64,000 nucleotides of DNA, from NCBI GenBank assembly GCA_015143295.1, contig CM026557.1:24151760-24215759 (forward strand), written 5' to 3'. Position 1 is the first letter of the stretch; each line of letters starts with the position of its first letter. This DNA comes from Tetracentron sinense. Lineage: Eukaryota; Streptophyta; Magnoliopsida; Trochodendrales; Trochodendraceae. A model generated the notes under the pieces. The model did no database searches. It had not been told where the DNA came from and worked only from the letters and a program-made list of their open reading frames with translations. Of this stretch, positions 54,638-64,000 are shown piece after piece. The position numbers and the translations under genes are program-made.

Positions 54638-54886
54638 TGTAAGGGATAAAATTCTTAAAAATAATTTAAGTGTTGGAGAACAAGCTAGTTTTTATTGATA
54701 TGCCAACGATTGGAAGACACGTGGCCAAATAGAGTAATGATCCGTTGTCTTATCTATAACGCACACGTTGTCATATGCACAACGTACCCGATGTCTTGTT
54801 TACAACGTTCCCGTTGTATTCACGACAACATACTCGTTGTCTTATGGATAACATATTCGTTATCTACGGGACAAACGTGTCTGACC
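54638..54886 (+). repeat. 3' LTR of element C, first 249 bases, cut by element D
   Basis: It matches 43922-44171 and ends ACGTGTCTGACC exactly where the LTR of D starts. TGACC (54882-54886) is the predicted target duplication of D. The rest of the LTR should follow D beyond the window. Confidence 0.88.
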
Positions 54887-55597
54887 TGTCGCGCCCCAAA
54901 GTACCCCCTAGGAGTTAAGGGATACTTTAGGTGTGACTATACGTACCTGCCAAACCATCCTGTAATGAATAAGGTGAATATAATACTAACACAATGATAA
55001 TCAGAGCGCGAAAGCTAAACATAGGTTGCGGAAGCGTAAACTAATTTTTCTTTTCTTTATAAGTTTGTATCCCAAGTGAAAATATACATAAAACATATCC
55101 AAGCCTAAGGTGGACAGGCCCACCTATCAAAATATCAAAATACACAAACCCTCTCCTACTCTCCCCTCAACAGTAGTCAAGGTACGGCCACACGTCGAGG
55201 TCTGGGTCCGCTTGAGACTGTAGTGGAATAGACGGCTCTCTCTCCTCTATGTACTCTTCCTCGACCCAAGGCTCCGGGTCGAGGGCTCCCTCAGTACCTG
55301 CCGACATGAAAGTACGGCTGAGCATGGAATACTCAACGAGTACAAGGCACTAGCTAACCATAACAAAAATAAAACACAACAACGGTAATACAATAGAGAG
55401 CAATAAGAGGAACATCACAAAAGAAACAATATTAAACATGGTATGATACAATCATCTTGACGTGCGTGCATGAATGCGAAAACTCCGATAAAACTCATGC
55501 TTGGAAATCTGTTTCATGTCTCGGTATGGCTTGAGAAAATCATGTATGCGTGCATGCATGAATGCCTTGTCATCATCTTGTAAACTTGCATCTTGTA

Positions 55598-55875
55598 ACT
55601 TGTGAGCCAGAGGTTAGCACTCGAATCTCCCTGGGCTGCCAACCTCCTTGAGATATGGTTTTCTTCTGAGCCAGAGGCTAGTACCCGAATGTCCCCGGGC
55701 TATCAACCTCCTTGACAATACGTGAATTTTAATTACTTGTTTAGTTTTCTTGTGAGCCAGAGGCTAGTACCCGAATGTCCCTGGGCTACCAACCTCCCTG
55801 ACATGTAGTATTTTCAGTTTTCTTGTGAGCCAGAGGCTAGTACCCGAATCTCCCTGGGCTACCAACCTCCTTGAC
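55598..55875. repeat. Four-copy repeat inside the D 3' LTR
   Basis: Units with GTGAGCCAGAGGCTAGTACC, CGAATGTCCCTGGGCTACC and AACCTCCTTGACAT start near 55601, 55665, 55753 and 55825. The other LTR has the same four (63100-63375), so the expansion predates this insertion. Confidence 0.85.
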
Positions 55876-56889
55876 ATGCAATGTTTTCTTGTTGATTATT
55901 ATATGCATATGCTCTTGAAATCTCGGTTCATGCATACATGTGTGCTCGTGTTCGTAGCAATGGTGACAATCATGGGAATACAGATAACAAGAGAAGATAT
56001 GGCATCACAATCCAATTCATAGTATAAGCATAGGTAAACTTGAGTAATCTACATGTCATTTGATCAATTCATCATTCATAAGAACACATGCCTAAGACCT
56101 ACTTCCATTTCTTCATTTTAGTCATTTATTCATAGTTTAGGCATTTTGTCAAACACAAAACCTACAAGGTTCCTTAATAGTTCATCTTCTTCTTTTTAAT
56201 GCATGTTTTCCGTCCAACTATCAAGGTAAGTTCATATTGGTAAAATGCCCATCCTCCATGTTCCATTCCACACACCACACATATCATACATCATACATCA
56301 TACATCATACGTTCGGCATCCTATCGCCTCAATCAACACCCCATACACATCCATACCCTTTTCTTATCTTATTTATATTTATTGAAGATGTTACATTTCA
56401 TAGGAAAGGAAAACATAATAGCAAGAATCACATTTGACATTGAAGATAACTAGATTTTTGCTAGGGGAAGTTAGTACGGTGTACTAACCTTGAATCAAGG
56501 CTTGATCTTGGTTGTAAACCTTGATTGGAGCTCCAACTTGCAAGAAAAAGGACTCTTGCTTGAAGAAGGCTTGAGTGGGAAGGAAACCCTCTTGAAAATA
56601 CCTTGGAAAGTGCTACCCTAGCTTGGAGAAATGAGCTCCATGAGTGCTTGAGCCTTGAACTTGAAGAAACGAACTTGAGATAATCTAGGGTCTTCACCCC
56701 TTTGATTTCTTCTCAAAAGCAAAACCCTAGGTTAGGAATCTCCTTCTCCTCTCTCCCTATCTCCCAAATACTCTAAGTGTAGTGAATGGGGTCCTCAGGG
56801 TTCGGGCAAGCCCTTTAATGCAAGAAATAACCGCCCAAATGACAAAAAGACCCTTAATGAAATTTCTGCAAAAACGCGATGACCATGCG

Positions 56890-57075
56890 ATCGGTAGTTA
56901 TGACCGATCGATTGGTTGCCTACCAATCGATCGGTGTTTTTGACTGAGCGACTGGTCAAAAACACGCTCTCTGAAAAATTTCCCCATACAAAAAAGTTAA
57001 CCAGTCGATAGCCTCCGATCGATCGGTTTTGGACCGATCGATCGCTACTAATGACTGAGCGATCGGTGCTCTGCA
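56890..57075. promoter_or_regulatory. Cluster of CGATCGGT / ACCGATCG palindromic words in the U3 of element D
   Basis: About eight exact or near copies of CGATCGGT or its complement lie within 190 bases, roughly 200-390 bases from the LTR start on the minus strand. They may be factor-binding sites. No known plant motif was matched. Confidence 0.4.
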
Positions 57076-57279
57076 GGTCCCGACTGTTTTGACCATATCT
57101 TTTGACTCACTCGTCGGATTTCGACGATTCAACTTGCGTTGGGTTCGTCTTTCGAAAAGGAATATTTTTGAAGTTTCAAAATTTCTAATGTCTCCTTTAT
57201 TTATTAATTAGACTATGAGAAAGGTCAATTAGCTATGAAAGTACCATTCATTAAATATAGAAAAGTCCGGGGTGCTACA

Positions 57280-57297
57280 TTCTCCCCCCTTACAAAA
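57280..57297 (-). other. Polypurine tract of element D
   Basis: On the minus strand TTTGTAAGGGGGGAGAA directly precedes TGTAGCACC. This sequence is typical of Del/Tekay elements. Confidence 0.85.
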
Positions 57298-57369
57298 ATT
57301 TTGTCCTCGAAATTTGGATGATACATACATGCACCAAAACCATAACAAATACAAGGGAATGTCAATGCC

Positions 57370-58760
57370 CTAAACAAATAACTGAGGATACTTTTCTCGT
57401 ACTTCGGCTTCTCGTTCCCATGTAGCTTCCTCCCTTGAATGGTGTTGCCATCTTACCAAGACCAAGGGAATGGTCTTGTTGCACAAGACTTGATCTCGCC
57501 TATCTAAGATCTACACCAGTTGCTCAACTAGTGTAAGATCCTCTCGGATTTCCAATGGATCAAGCTCTATGACATAGGAAGGGTCTGAGATGTACTTCCG
57601 GAGCATGGAGATGTGAAACACATTGTGGACCGCCGCCATATGAGCGGACAAAGCAACACAGTAAACCACCTCACCGACTCTAGTAATGATCTCGAATGGG
57701 CCCACATATCTCGGACTGAGCTTGCCTCTCTTTCCGAATCTCATAACACCCTTGGTTAGTGAAACCCGAACAAATACAAAATCACCAACTCGAAACTTAA
57801 GGTATCTCCTTCGGTTGTCGGCGTAGCTCTTCTGTCTATCCTGTGCGGTCTTCAACCTTTTCCAGATAAGCTTGACCCTATCCACGGTTTGTTCAATTAA
57901 TTCGGGGCCCAAAATTTTTCTTTCCCCAACTTCATCCCAATATAACGGGGATCTACAACTCCTTCCGTACAAAGCCTCAAAAAGCGTCATCTGTATGCTT
58001 GCCTGATAACTGTTATTGTAGGTGAATTCTACCAGAGGTAAGTAATCTTCCCAACTTCCTCTAAAATCTAGCATACAAGCTCGGAGCATGTCTTCTATCA
58101 CCTGATTCACCCTCTCAGTTTACTCATCCGTCTGTAGATGGAAAGCCGTGCTAAAGTCTAACCGGGAACCCATTACACCTTGAAAACTTTTCCAAAACCT
58201 GAACGTGAATATCGGGTCCCGATCTGACACAATGCTCACTGGCACCCCGTGCAACCGGACTATCTCTTTGATATACAATGCGGCCAACTGATTTGAATTG
58301 ATAGTAGTCCGGTACGGTAAGAAATGGGCGGACTTCGTGAGTCTATCAACAACAACCCATATAGCATCAGTCTTTCTAACTGTCTTTGGCAACCCCACAA
58401 TGAAGTCCATAGAGATATGTTCCCATTTTCACTCAGGAATAGAGAGAGGAGAGACTGTAAAAGTTCAGCCGGTCTCAAGTGTTCTGCTTTCACCTGTTAG
58501 CACACCAAACACCGTGCCACGTACTCCGCAATCTCCCTCTTTATGTTTCGCCACCAAAAGTGACTCTTGAGGTTCCGGTACATCTTCGTACCCCCGGGAT
58601 GCACCGTATACTTGGACCGGTGAGCTTCATCCATAATCTCTCTTTGAAGGTCTGCATTGACTGAGACACAAAGTCTTCCCTTGAGTGTAATAGTGCCCCG
58701 GCTAGTGAGAGAGAAGTCCTTACTACCCTTGGCAACTTTCTTGTCCCGGAAAGCTAACAA
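57370..58760 (-). pseudogene. Element D integrase and chromodomain
   Basis: The zinc module (EAHRSKYTVHPGGTKMYR, YVARCLVC) is followed by a stop from a Gln codon (58497). The core has SMDFIVGLPKT (Asp), SIVSDRDPIF (Asp) and QTDE-stop-TERVNQ (Glu kept, Gln to stop at about 58117). The GPY/F part (KLSPRYVGPFEII) precedes a chromodomain that follows a TAG at 57511 in the same frame (ILDRRDQVLCNKTIPLVLV, RWQHHSREEATWERE). Chromodomains steer such elements to heterochromatin. All three catalytic residues survive. Confidence 0.88.
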
Positions 58761-59509
58761 GTCAGCATCTGTGGCTTGTACTCTTTGATCAAATCTATGA
58801 TGTACGGCCGAACCGTGACATTTGCCAAAACAGGGCTACAGACGGAATCATTCACACTGATGTCTAGATTAGCCAAATCTTCCAATAATCTCCATTCTCG
58901 CACTAACATGTGAGCCAACAACCCCGGTGGTTTCCTACTCAAGGCGTCAGCCACTACGTTCGCTTTTCCCTTGTGATATTGGATGGTGCACTCGTAATCT
59001 TTCAAGAATTCTATCCAATGCCGTTGCCATAAATTTAGTTCCTTCTGGGAAAAGAGGTACTTGAGACTCTTGTGATCTGTGAACACATAGAACTCTACCC
59101 CGTAAAGGTAATGGCGCCAAATCTTGAGTGCAAACACGACCGCAGCAAGCTCCAAGTCGTGAGTGGGGTAATTATTTTCATGCTCCTTCGGTTGCCTTGA
59201 TGCGTAGGCAATGACTTTCTTGTGCTGCATTAGGACACACCCAAGTCCCACATGTGAGGCGTCACCATAAACCTCATAACCAACATGTCCCGACGGCACA
59301 GTAAGGACAGGGGCTGTAGTAAGCCGCTTCTTCAGTTCCGTGAAACTGATCTCGCACTTATCGCTCCATACAAACTTGGCATTCTTCCATATCAAGTGAG
59401 TGAGAGGTGCAGCCAAACTAGAGAATTCCTCCACGAATCTCCGATAATACCCTACCAATCCGAGGAAGCTACGTATCACTGTGACGCTCTTGGGCCTCTC
59501 CCAACTCAA
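58754..59509 (-). pseudogene. Element D RT connection and RNase H, open
   Basis: A 251-codon open frame contains [20 protein letters not shown], then the RNase [16 protein letters not shown] (Asp), [16 protein letters not shown] (Glu), [14 protein letters not shown] (Asp) and [10 protein letters not shown] (Asp). The domain looks complete. It is joined to the RT upstream by a frameshift near 59490. Confidence 0.9.
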
Positions 59510-60340
59510 TGACTGCCTTAACCTTGGCTGGGTCTACAGAAATGCCCTCGGCCGACACTACGTGGCTTAGGAACGCCACTTTCTCTAACCAGAATTCACA
59601 CTTGCTTAGTTTGGCATATAGCCTATGCTCTCTCAACATCTCCAAGGCAAGGCGGAGGTCTCGTGTGTGATCTTCCCGTGTCTGGGAATACACCAAAACG
59701 TCATCGATGAATACAATCACACATCGATCCAAGTATGATCGGAACAGCCGGTTCATCAAATCCATGAACGCCGCCGGTGCATTCGTCAGCCCAAAAGGCA
59801 TTACGAGTCGTAATGCCCATACCGAGTCCTGAAAGCCGTCTTCAGAACATCCTCCGACTTGATCTTTAACTGATGATACCCCGATCTAAGATCAATCTTG
59901 GAGAAAAATCTCGCTCCCTTCAGTTGGTCGAACAAGTCGTCTATCCTTAGCAAGGAATAACGATTCTTGATAGTTACCTTGTTCAACTGACGGTAGTCTA
60001 TACACATTCTCATCGACCCGTCTTTCTTCTTCACAAAGAGAACCGGAGCTCTCCACGGCGAGACACTTGGTTGGATGAAACCATGTTGTTGTAACTCCTC
60101 AATCTGTTTCTTCAACTCTTCAAGCTCTATAGGGGCCATTCTATATGGTGCCCTTGAAATCGGAGCGGTACCCGGAGCAAGCTCTATAGCGAACTCAATC
60201 TCTCTGTCATGAGGTAACCCGAGAAGTTCCTCCGGAAACACATCCAAGAACTCACTCATGACTGGAATAGCCGAGGAGTTTTGTGCTTCTGGGTTCGCTA
60301 AGCTCAAAGCTACCAAGCGAGCAATATCCCTTTCTCTCAA
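59469..60340 (-). pseudogene. Element D reverse transcriptase, one frameshift
   Basis: The first part (60340-59801) has [40 protein letters not shown] and [15 protein letters not shown] (catalytic Asp). One base is lost near 59805, after FRTRYGHY. The second part has [20 protein letters not shown] and FIDDVLVYS (catalytic Asp pair). Apart from the frameshift the RT appears intact. Confidence 0.9.
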
Positions 60341-60702
60341 TCCTCAGAAATGAAAAGGCTTAACCCCTTCCGGCTTGAAATTTACCATCTTTTCATAACA
60401 CGCAACATGACCGTGGTGGTTTGCCAACCAATCCATCCATAGGATGACATCAAAATCCAAGTCTTAGAAATCTAGAACGATGAGATCGGCCAACAGTTCA
60501 TTGTCCCCCACTTGCACCACACAATCTCTAAATATTTTATCGGTATCAACTAACTTGCCGAGTGGAGTTGCAATGGTCAACTCCCGCTCTAACGGAGTAG
60601 CCTTAATCAAAAAGCCATTTGCAAAACTAGGTGAGACAAAGGAGTGAGTGGATCCTGTGTCAATCAACACTCGGGCTAGACATTCATTCACTAACAAAGC
60701 GT
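60341..60702 (-). pseudogene. pro: Element D aspartic protease
   Basis: LLVNECLARVLIDTGSTHSF contains the DTGS active site and is followed by FANGFLIKATPLERELTIAT. The open part is 60697-60464, and a stop follows before RT begins in the same frame. It is preceded by the intron-like segment 60703-60829. Confidence 0.85.
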
Positions 60703-60829
60703 CTGTACGATAACATCAATAGATTTCAAACAAGATATACACCATACATAGGTAACCCCTAGTATAAATAACCACTCATTATATAATGAAAATTTTTCAC
60801 AACTTAAAACTTCTAGAATTTTTGTGTAC
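60703..60829 (-). other. Intron-like segment between gag and protease of element D (127 bp)
   Basis: The minus strand reads GTCGTGCAAG/GTACAC at the donor and TTATCGTACAG/ACGCTTTG at the acceptor. The segment is AT-rich and has several stops. Removing it joins a gag-end peptide ending DDVVQ to DALLVNECLARV in frame. Most elements of this clade lack an intron here as far as I know, so an insertion is the alternative. Confidence 0.55.
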
Positions 60830-62064
60830 CTTGCACGACATCGTCGGATACACATGCATCTCTCTATGATAGAGCAAAAACTCGACCTGGGTGGCTGGGC
60901 GAGGAGGCCGTGTAGACTGTGAGGCCCTCGAAGCCTGAGAAGAGCTAGGCTGAGATGTCTTCCTCATCGGGGGCCTGCTCCCCTGAGACTGAGCTGGCAT
61001 ATGACGTCGGGGACAATCTCTAACCATGTGGCCTTGGTCACCACAATAGAAGCAACTTCCTGTAACCCTCCGACATTCCCCCGCTGGATGCCTCCTTCCA
61101 CAAAAGGTGCAGATATCATGCGCATAGGTTGGAGGAGCATATCCCGTAGCCTGAGTCACTGCGGGGCGAGGAGCCTGAGTGAAAGTCGGGTGAAAAGCCA
61201 GTGGAGCAAAAGGGTGGGGAGCCTGTGGTGCCGAATATATCCTCTATGACTGAGCCGGCCCTACGGACCGATACAAGCTAGTCCTTGCTCTTTTCTCCCC
61301 TGAACTACTCGACTGTCCTTTCTCCATTCCTCTTCTTTTGAAGAACTCCTCGGAGTTCGACTCGGCCAAAAGTGTCTTGTCCACAACTTCTGAATAAGTC
61401 TCATGTCTGAACATTGAGACTTGGTCCTTGAGGTAGGCCTTCAACCCCCTCTCAAATTTCTGGGCTTTCATGGCCTCAGTAGCTATCATATGTGGAGCAA
61501 ACCGAGATAGCTTCGAGAACTTGGCTTCGTAAGCCGCTACCGACATATTACCTTGCTCTAAGGTAATGAACTCCACTTCCATCTTCTCTTTCATCCCGAT
61601 CGGGAAGTACTTCTTGTTGAAAATGTCCAAGAATTCCTCCCAAGTCCAGTCTTGACCTTGTCGGGTCAACTCTCGGGTCCGAAGTGCGGACTTCCACCAA
61701 TGATCGGCCTCACCTTCAAGCATGAAGGCGGCCCAAGTAACCCTTCCGCCTCCGTAGGCGCCAATACAGAGAATATCTTTTCTAATTGTCAAATCCATCC
61801 TTCGACAACAAGCGGGTCAATACTCCTACAAAAGGTTGGAGGCCTCATCCTCCGAAAAGCCTCTATTCCGGCTTGTGCTCGATTAGGAGGAGCCAGTATA
61901 AGCGCGGCATTAGGCGGAGTGGCTGGTTGCCTTGCCGCTAGCATAGCTAAAGTCTCGGCAATTGAGGTAAAAGCTTGGGCAAAGTCGAGTTGATCATCAC
62001 CCGATGGAGCATCACTTCCATTGCCCCTTGTGTTGTATCCGTGACCCCGGGTATTGTGTCTCAT
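60830..62064 (-). pseudogene. gag: Element D gag with two zinc knuckles
   Basis: ATG at 62064 begins MRHNTRGHGYNTRGNGSD. The capsid part has VTWAAFMLEGEADHWWKSA, FLDIFNKKYFPIGMKEKMEV and EFITLEQGNMSVAAYEAKF. A TGA at about 61790 and a frameshift near 61746 interrupt its start. Two Cys/His knuckles follow (CTFCGRRHPAGEC and CFYCGDQGHMVRDC), then a Ser/Arg-rich tail. One base is missing near 60880, just before the tail end. Confidence 0.88.
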
Positions 62065-62368
62065 GATTTCTCCTGAGAACGACAATATAACATGAGTCTA
62101 ACTTGGATACGCATTTAGTAACAATTTCACCATTCATTCAAAGCATATTTTACCCAGCACATAATAATACACACGTGGTATACAACACAACATCATAACA
62201 TACAATCCGTGTTCCTAGCGTAGGACTCTAAGTTCGGTCGAAGTTCAACCTGTTTTGACTATGACTAATTTGTTAGTCTATACTTGGAATACGACTCCTT
62301 CCGAATACCTAATGCCTTGTTAAATAATGGTATCGAGTGCTAAGCAACCCTAGGGACTCTAATGCCTA
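62065..62368 (-). other. 5' untranslated region of element D
   Basis: Between the primer site and the gag ATG there are about 300 bases without an open frame on the minus strand, as is normal for this clade. Confidence 0.7.
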
Positions 62369-62382
62369 GAGCTCTGATACCA
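62369..62382 (-). other. Primer-binding site of element D (initiator tRNA-Met)
   Basis: The minus strand reads TGGTATCAGAGCTC, the standard complement of the 3' end of initiator tRNA-Met, four bases inside the LTR boundary at 62387. Confidence 0.9.
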
Positions 62383-62386
62383 CCTC

Positions 62387-64000
62387 TGTCGCGCCCCAAA
62401 ATACCCACTAGGAGTTAAGGGATACTTTAGGTGTGACTATACATACCTACCAAACCATCCTGTAATGAATAAGGTGAATATAATACTAACACAATGATAA
62501 TCAGAGCACGAAAGCTAAACATAGGTTGCGGAAGTGTAAACTAATTTTTCTTTTCTTTATAAGTTTGTATCCCAAGTGAAAATATACATAAAACATATCC
62601 AAGCCTAAGGTGGACAGGCCTACCTATCAAAATATCAAAATACACAAACCCTCTCGAATTCTCCCCTCAACAGTAGTCGAGGTACGGCCACACGTCGAGG
62701 TCTCGGTCCGCTTGAGACTGCAGTGGAATAGACAGCTCTCTCTCCTCTATGTAATCTTCCTCGACCTAAGGCTCCTGGTCAAGGTCTCCCTCAGTACCTG
62801 CCGACATGAAAGTACGGCTGAGCATGGAATACTCAGCGAGTACAAGCCTCTAGCTAACCATAACAATAATAAAACACAACAACGGTAATACAATACAGAG
62901 CAATAAGAGGAACATCACAAAAGAAACAATATTAAACATGGTATGATACAATCATCTTGACGTGCGTGCATGAATGCGAAAACTCCGATAAAACTCATGT
63001 TTGGAAATCTGTTTCATGTCTCGGTATGGCTTGAGAAAATCATGTATGCGTGCATGCATGAATGCCTTGTCATCATCTTGTAAACTTACATCTTGTAACT
63101 TGTGAGCCAGAGGCTAGCACTCGAATCTCCCTGGGCTGCCAACCTCCTTGAGATATGGTTTTCTTGTGAGCCAGAGGCTAGTACCCGAATGTCCTTGGGC
63201 TACCAACCTCCTTGACAATACGTGAATTTTAATTACTTGTTTAGTTTTCTTGTGAGCTAGAGGCTAGTACCCGAATGTCCCTGGGCTACCAACCTCCCTG
63301 ACATGTAGTATTTTCAGTTTTCTTGTGAGCCAGAGGCTAGTACCCGAATCTCCCTGGGCTACAAACCTCCTTAACATGCAATATTTTCTTGTTGATTATT
63401 ATATGCATATGCTCTTGAAATCTCGGTTCATGCATACATGCGTGCTCGTGTTCGTGGCAATGGTGACAATCATGGGAATACGGATAACAAGAGAGATATG
63501 GCATCACAATCCAATTCATAGTATAAGCATAGATAAACTTGAGTAATCTACATGCCATTTGATCAATTCATCATTCATAAGAACACATGCCTAAGACCTA
63601 CTTCCATTTCTTCATTTTAGTCATTTATTCATAGTTTAGGCATTTTGTCAAACACAAAACCTACAAGGTTCCTTAATAGTTCATCTTCTTCTTTTTAGTG
63701 TATGTTTTCCGTCCAACCATCAAGGTAAGTTCATTATTGGTAAAATGCCCATCCTCCATATTCCATTCCACACACCACACATATCATACATCATACATTC
63801 GGCATCTCATCGCCTCAATCAACACCCCATACACATCCATATCCTTTTCTTATCTTATTTATATTTATTGGAGATGTTACATTTCATAGGGAAAGAAAAC
63901 ATAATAGCAAGAATCACATTTGGCATTGAAGATAACTAGATTTTTGCTAGGGGAAGTTAGTACGGTGTACTAACCTTGAATCAAGGCTTGATCTTGGTTG
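62387..64000 (-). repeat. 5' LTR of element D, partial (1614 bp in window)
   Basis: It aligns with 54887 onward and contains the same four-copy repeat (63100-63375). Several 60-base rows show one to four differences from the 3' LTR. The LTR start on the minus strand and its promoter lie outside the window. Confidence 0.93.

Larger units (their letters stand above)
43922..54886 (+). mobile_element. Element C: Tat-family Ty3/gypsy element with antisense gene, 3' LTR split by element D
   Basis: LTRs start at 43922 and 54638. The 3' LTR is broken after 249 bases by element D. Internal order: primer site, gag, protease, RT, degenerate native RNase H, archaeal-type RNase H, integrase, then an opposite-strand gene. 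It is the same family as element B but carries dozens of stops and frameshifts. The two LTR starts differ at roughly 9 percent of positions over about 250 bases by eye, so it is older than element D. Confidence 0.93.
54887..57279 (-). repeat. 3' LTR of element D (2393 bp)
   Basis: On the minus strand it starts TGTAGCACCCCGG at 57279 and ends GGGGCGCGACA at 54887. It contains four copies of a GTGAGCCAGAGGCTAGTACC-type unit (about 55598-55870) and a cluster of CGATCGGT words (about 56890-57075). Confidence 0.92.
54887..64000 (-). mobile_element. Element D: Del/Tekay-type chromovirus (Ty3/gypsy), minus strand, runs off the window
   Basis: It is bounded by LTRs starting TGTCGCGCCCC on the plus strand at 54887 and 62387, with gag, protease, RT, RNase H, integrase and a chromodomain read on the minus strand between them. 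The primer site is of the iMet type. LTRs differ by a few percent over the shared 1.6 kb, so this is the youngest of the nested elements on this side. The right end is outside the window. Confidence 0.95.

Noticed and set aside
62369..62382. GCTCTGATACCA taken as the end of a tRNA-Met gene
   Set aside because: It lies next to an LTR boundary and no cloverleaf surrounds it. It is the primer-binding site.

Overview
The window is nuclear DNA of a flowering plant. It is dominated by LTR retrotransposons, with MITEs, one SINE, one LINE tail and only one recognisable host gene. The evidence is chromoviral and Tat-lineage Ty3/gypsy proteins, primer sites of the plant iMet and Tat types, TA-flanked and hAT-type MITEs, and a non-specific lipid-transfer-protein exon with a consensus splice donor. 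I cannot name the species. The host fragment is dicot-compatible, but that is weak evidence.

Layout. 1-4569: AT-rich intergenic DNA with a 70-bp minisatellite (540-1375) and a TA-flanked MITE (3127-3423). 4570-17649: element A, a complete but decayed Tat-lineage Ty3/gypsy element with the perfect 5-bp duplication CCACC. It has gag, protease, an internally deleted RT, an archaeal-type RNase H and an integrase with two zinc domains. A large gene on the opposite strand (11729-15582) encodes a plant-mobile-domain protein and still shows GT-AG introns. 17775-18123 (minus): broken first exon of a lipid-transfer-protein gene, whose continuation is interrupted by element A. 18124-21027: intergenic DNA with inverted repeats and a tRNA-derived SINE. 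21028-25296: element B, the 5' half of a second Tat-family element, cut inside RT and joined to Ty1/copia remnants (25298-28145). 28146-39270: intergenic DNA rich in small foldback elements, a GGT tract, and a minus-strand LTR (F) carrying a 20-bp minisatellite and telomere-like repeats. 39272-41214: 3' end of a LINE. 41798-43921: part of a related plus-strand LTR (F2), itself hit by a hAT MITE. 43922-54886: element C, same family as B, inserted in F2. It also carries a spliced opposite-strand gene (51470-53854), with a different N-terminal domain and a C-terminal coiled coil. 54887-64000: element D, a Del/Tekay-type chromovirus on the minus strand, inserted in the 3' LTR of C. Its 5' LTR runs off the window.

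How the parts relate. The nesting gives a relative order on the right side: F2, then C, then D. C LTRs differ far more than D LTRs. In A and C, pol and the antisense gene face each other tail to tail, so sense genomic RNA keeps the antisense introns unspliced while antisense transcripts can be spliced. B and C share two further features: a UAG in a tobamovirus-like leaky context between protease and RT, and an LTR array of ACAACG-N4-CGTTGT dyads at 22-23 bp period upstream of TATA. These, the antisense spliced genes, and an intron-like segment between gag and protease of D are the most noteworthy observations. No coding unit here is free of stops or frameshifts, so all proteins are described as relics.
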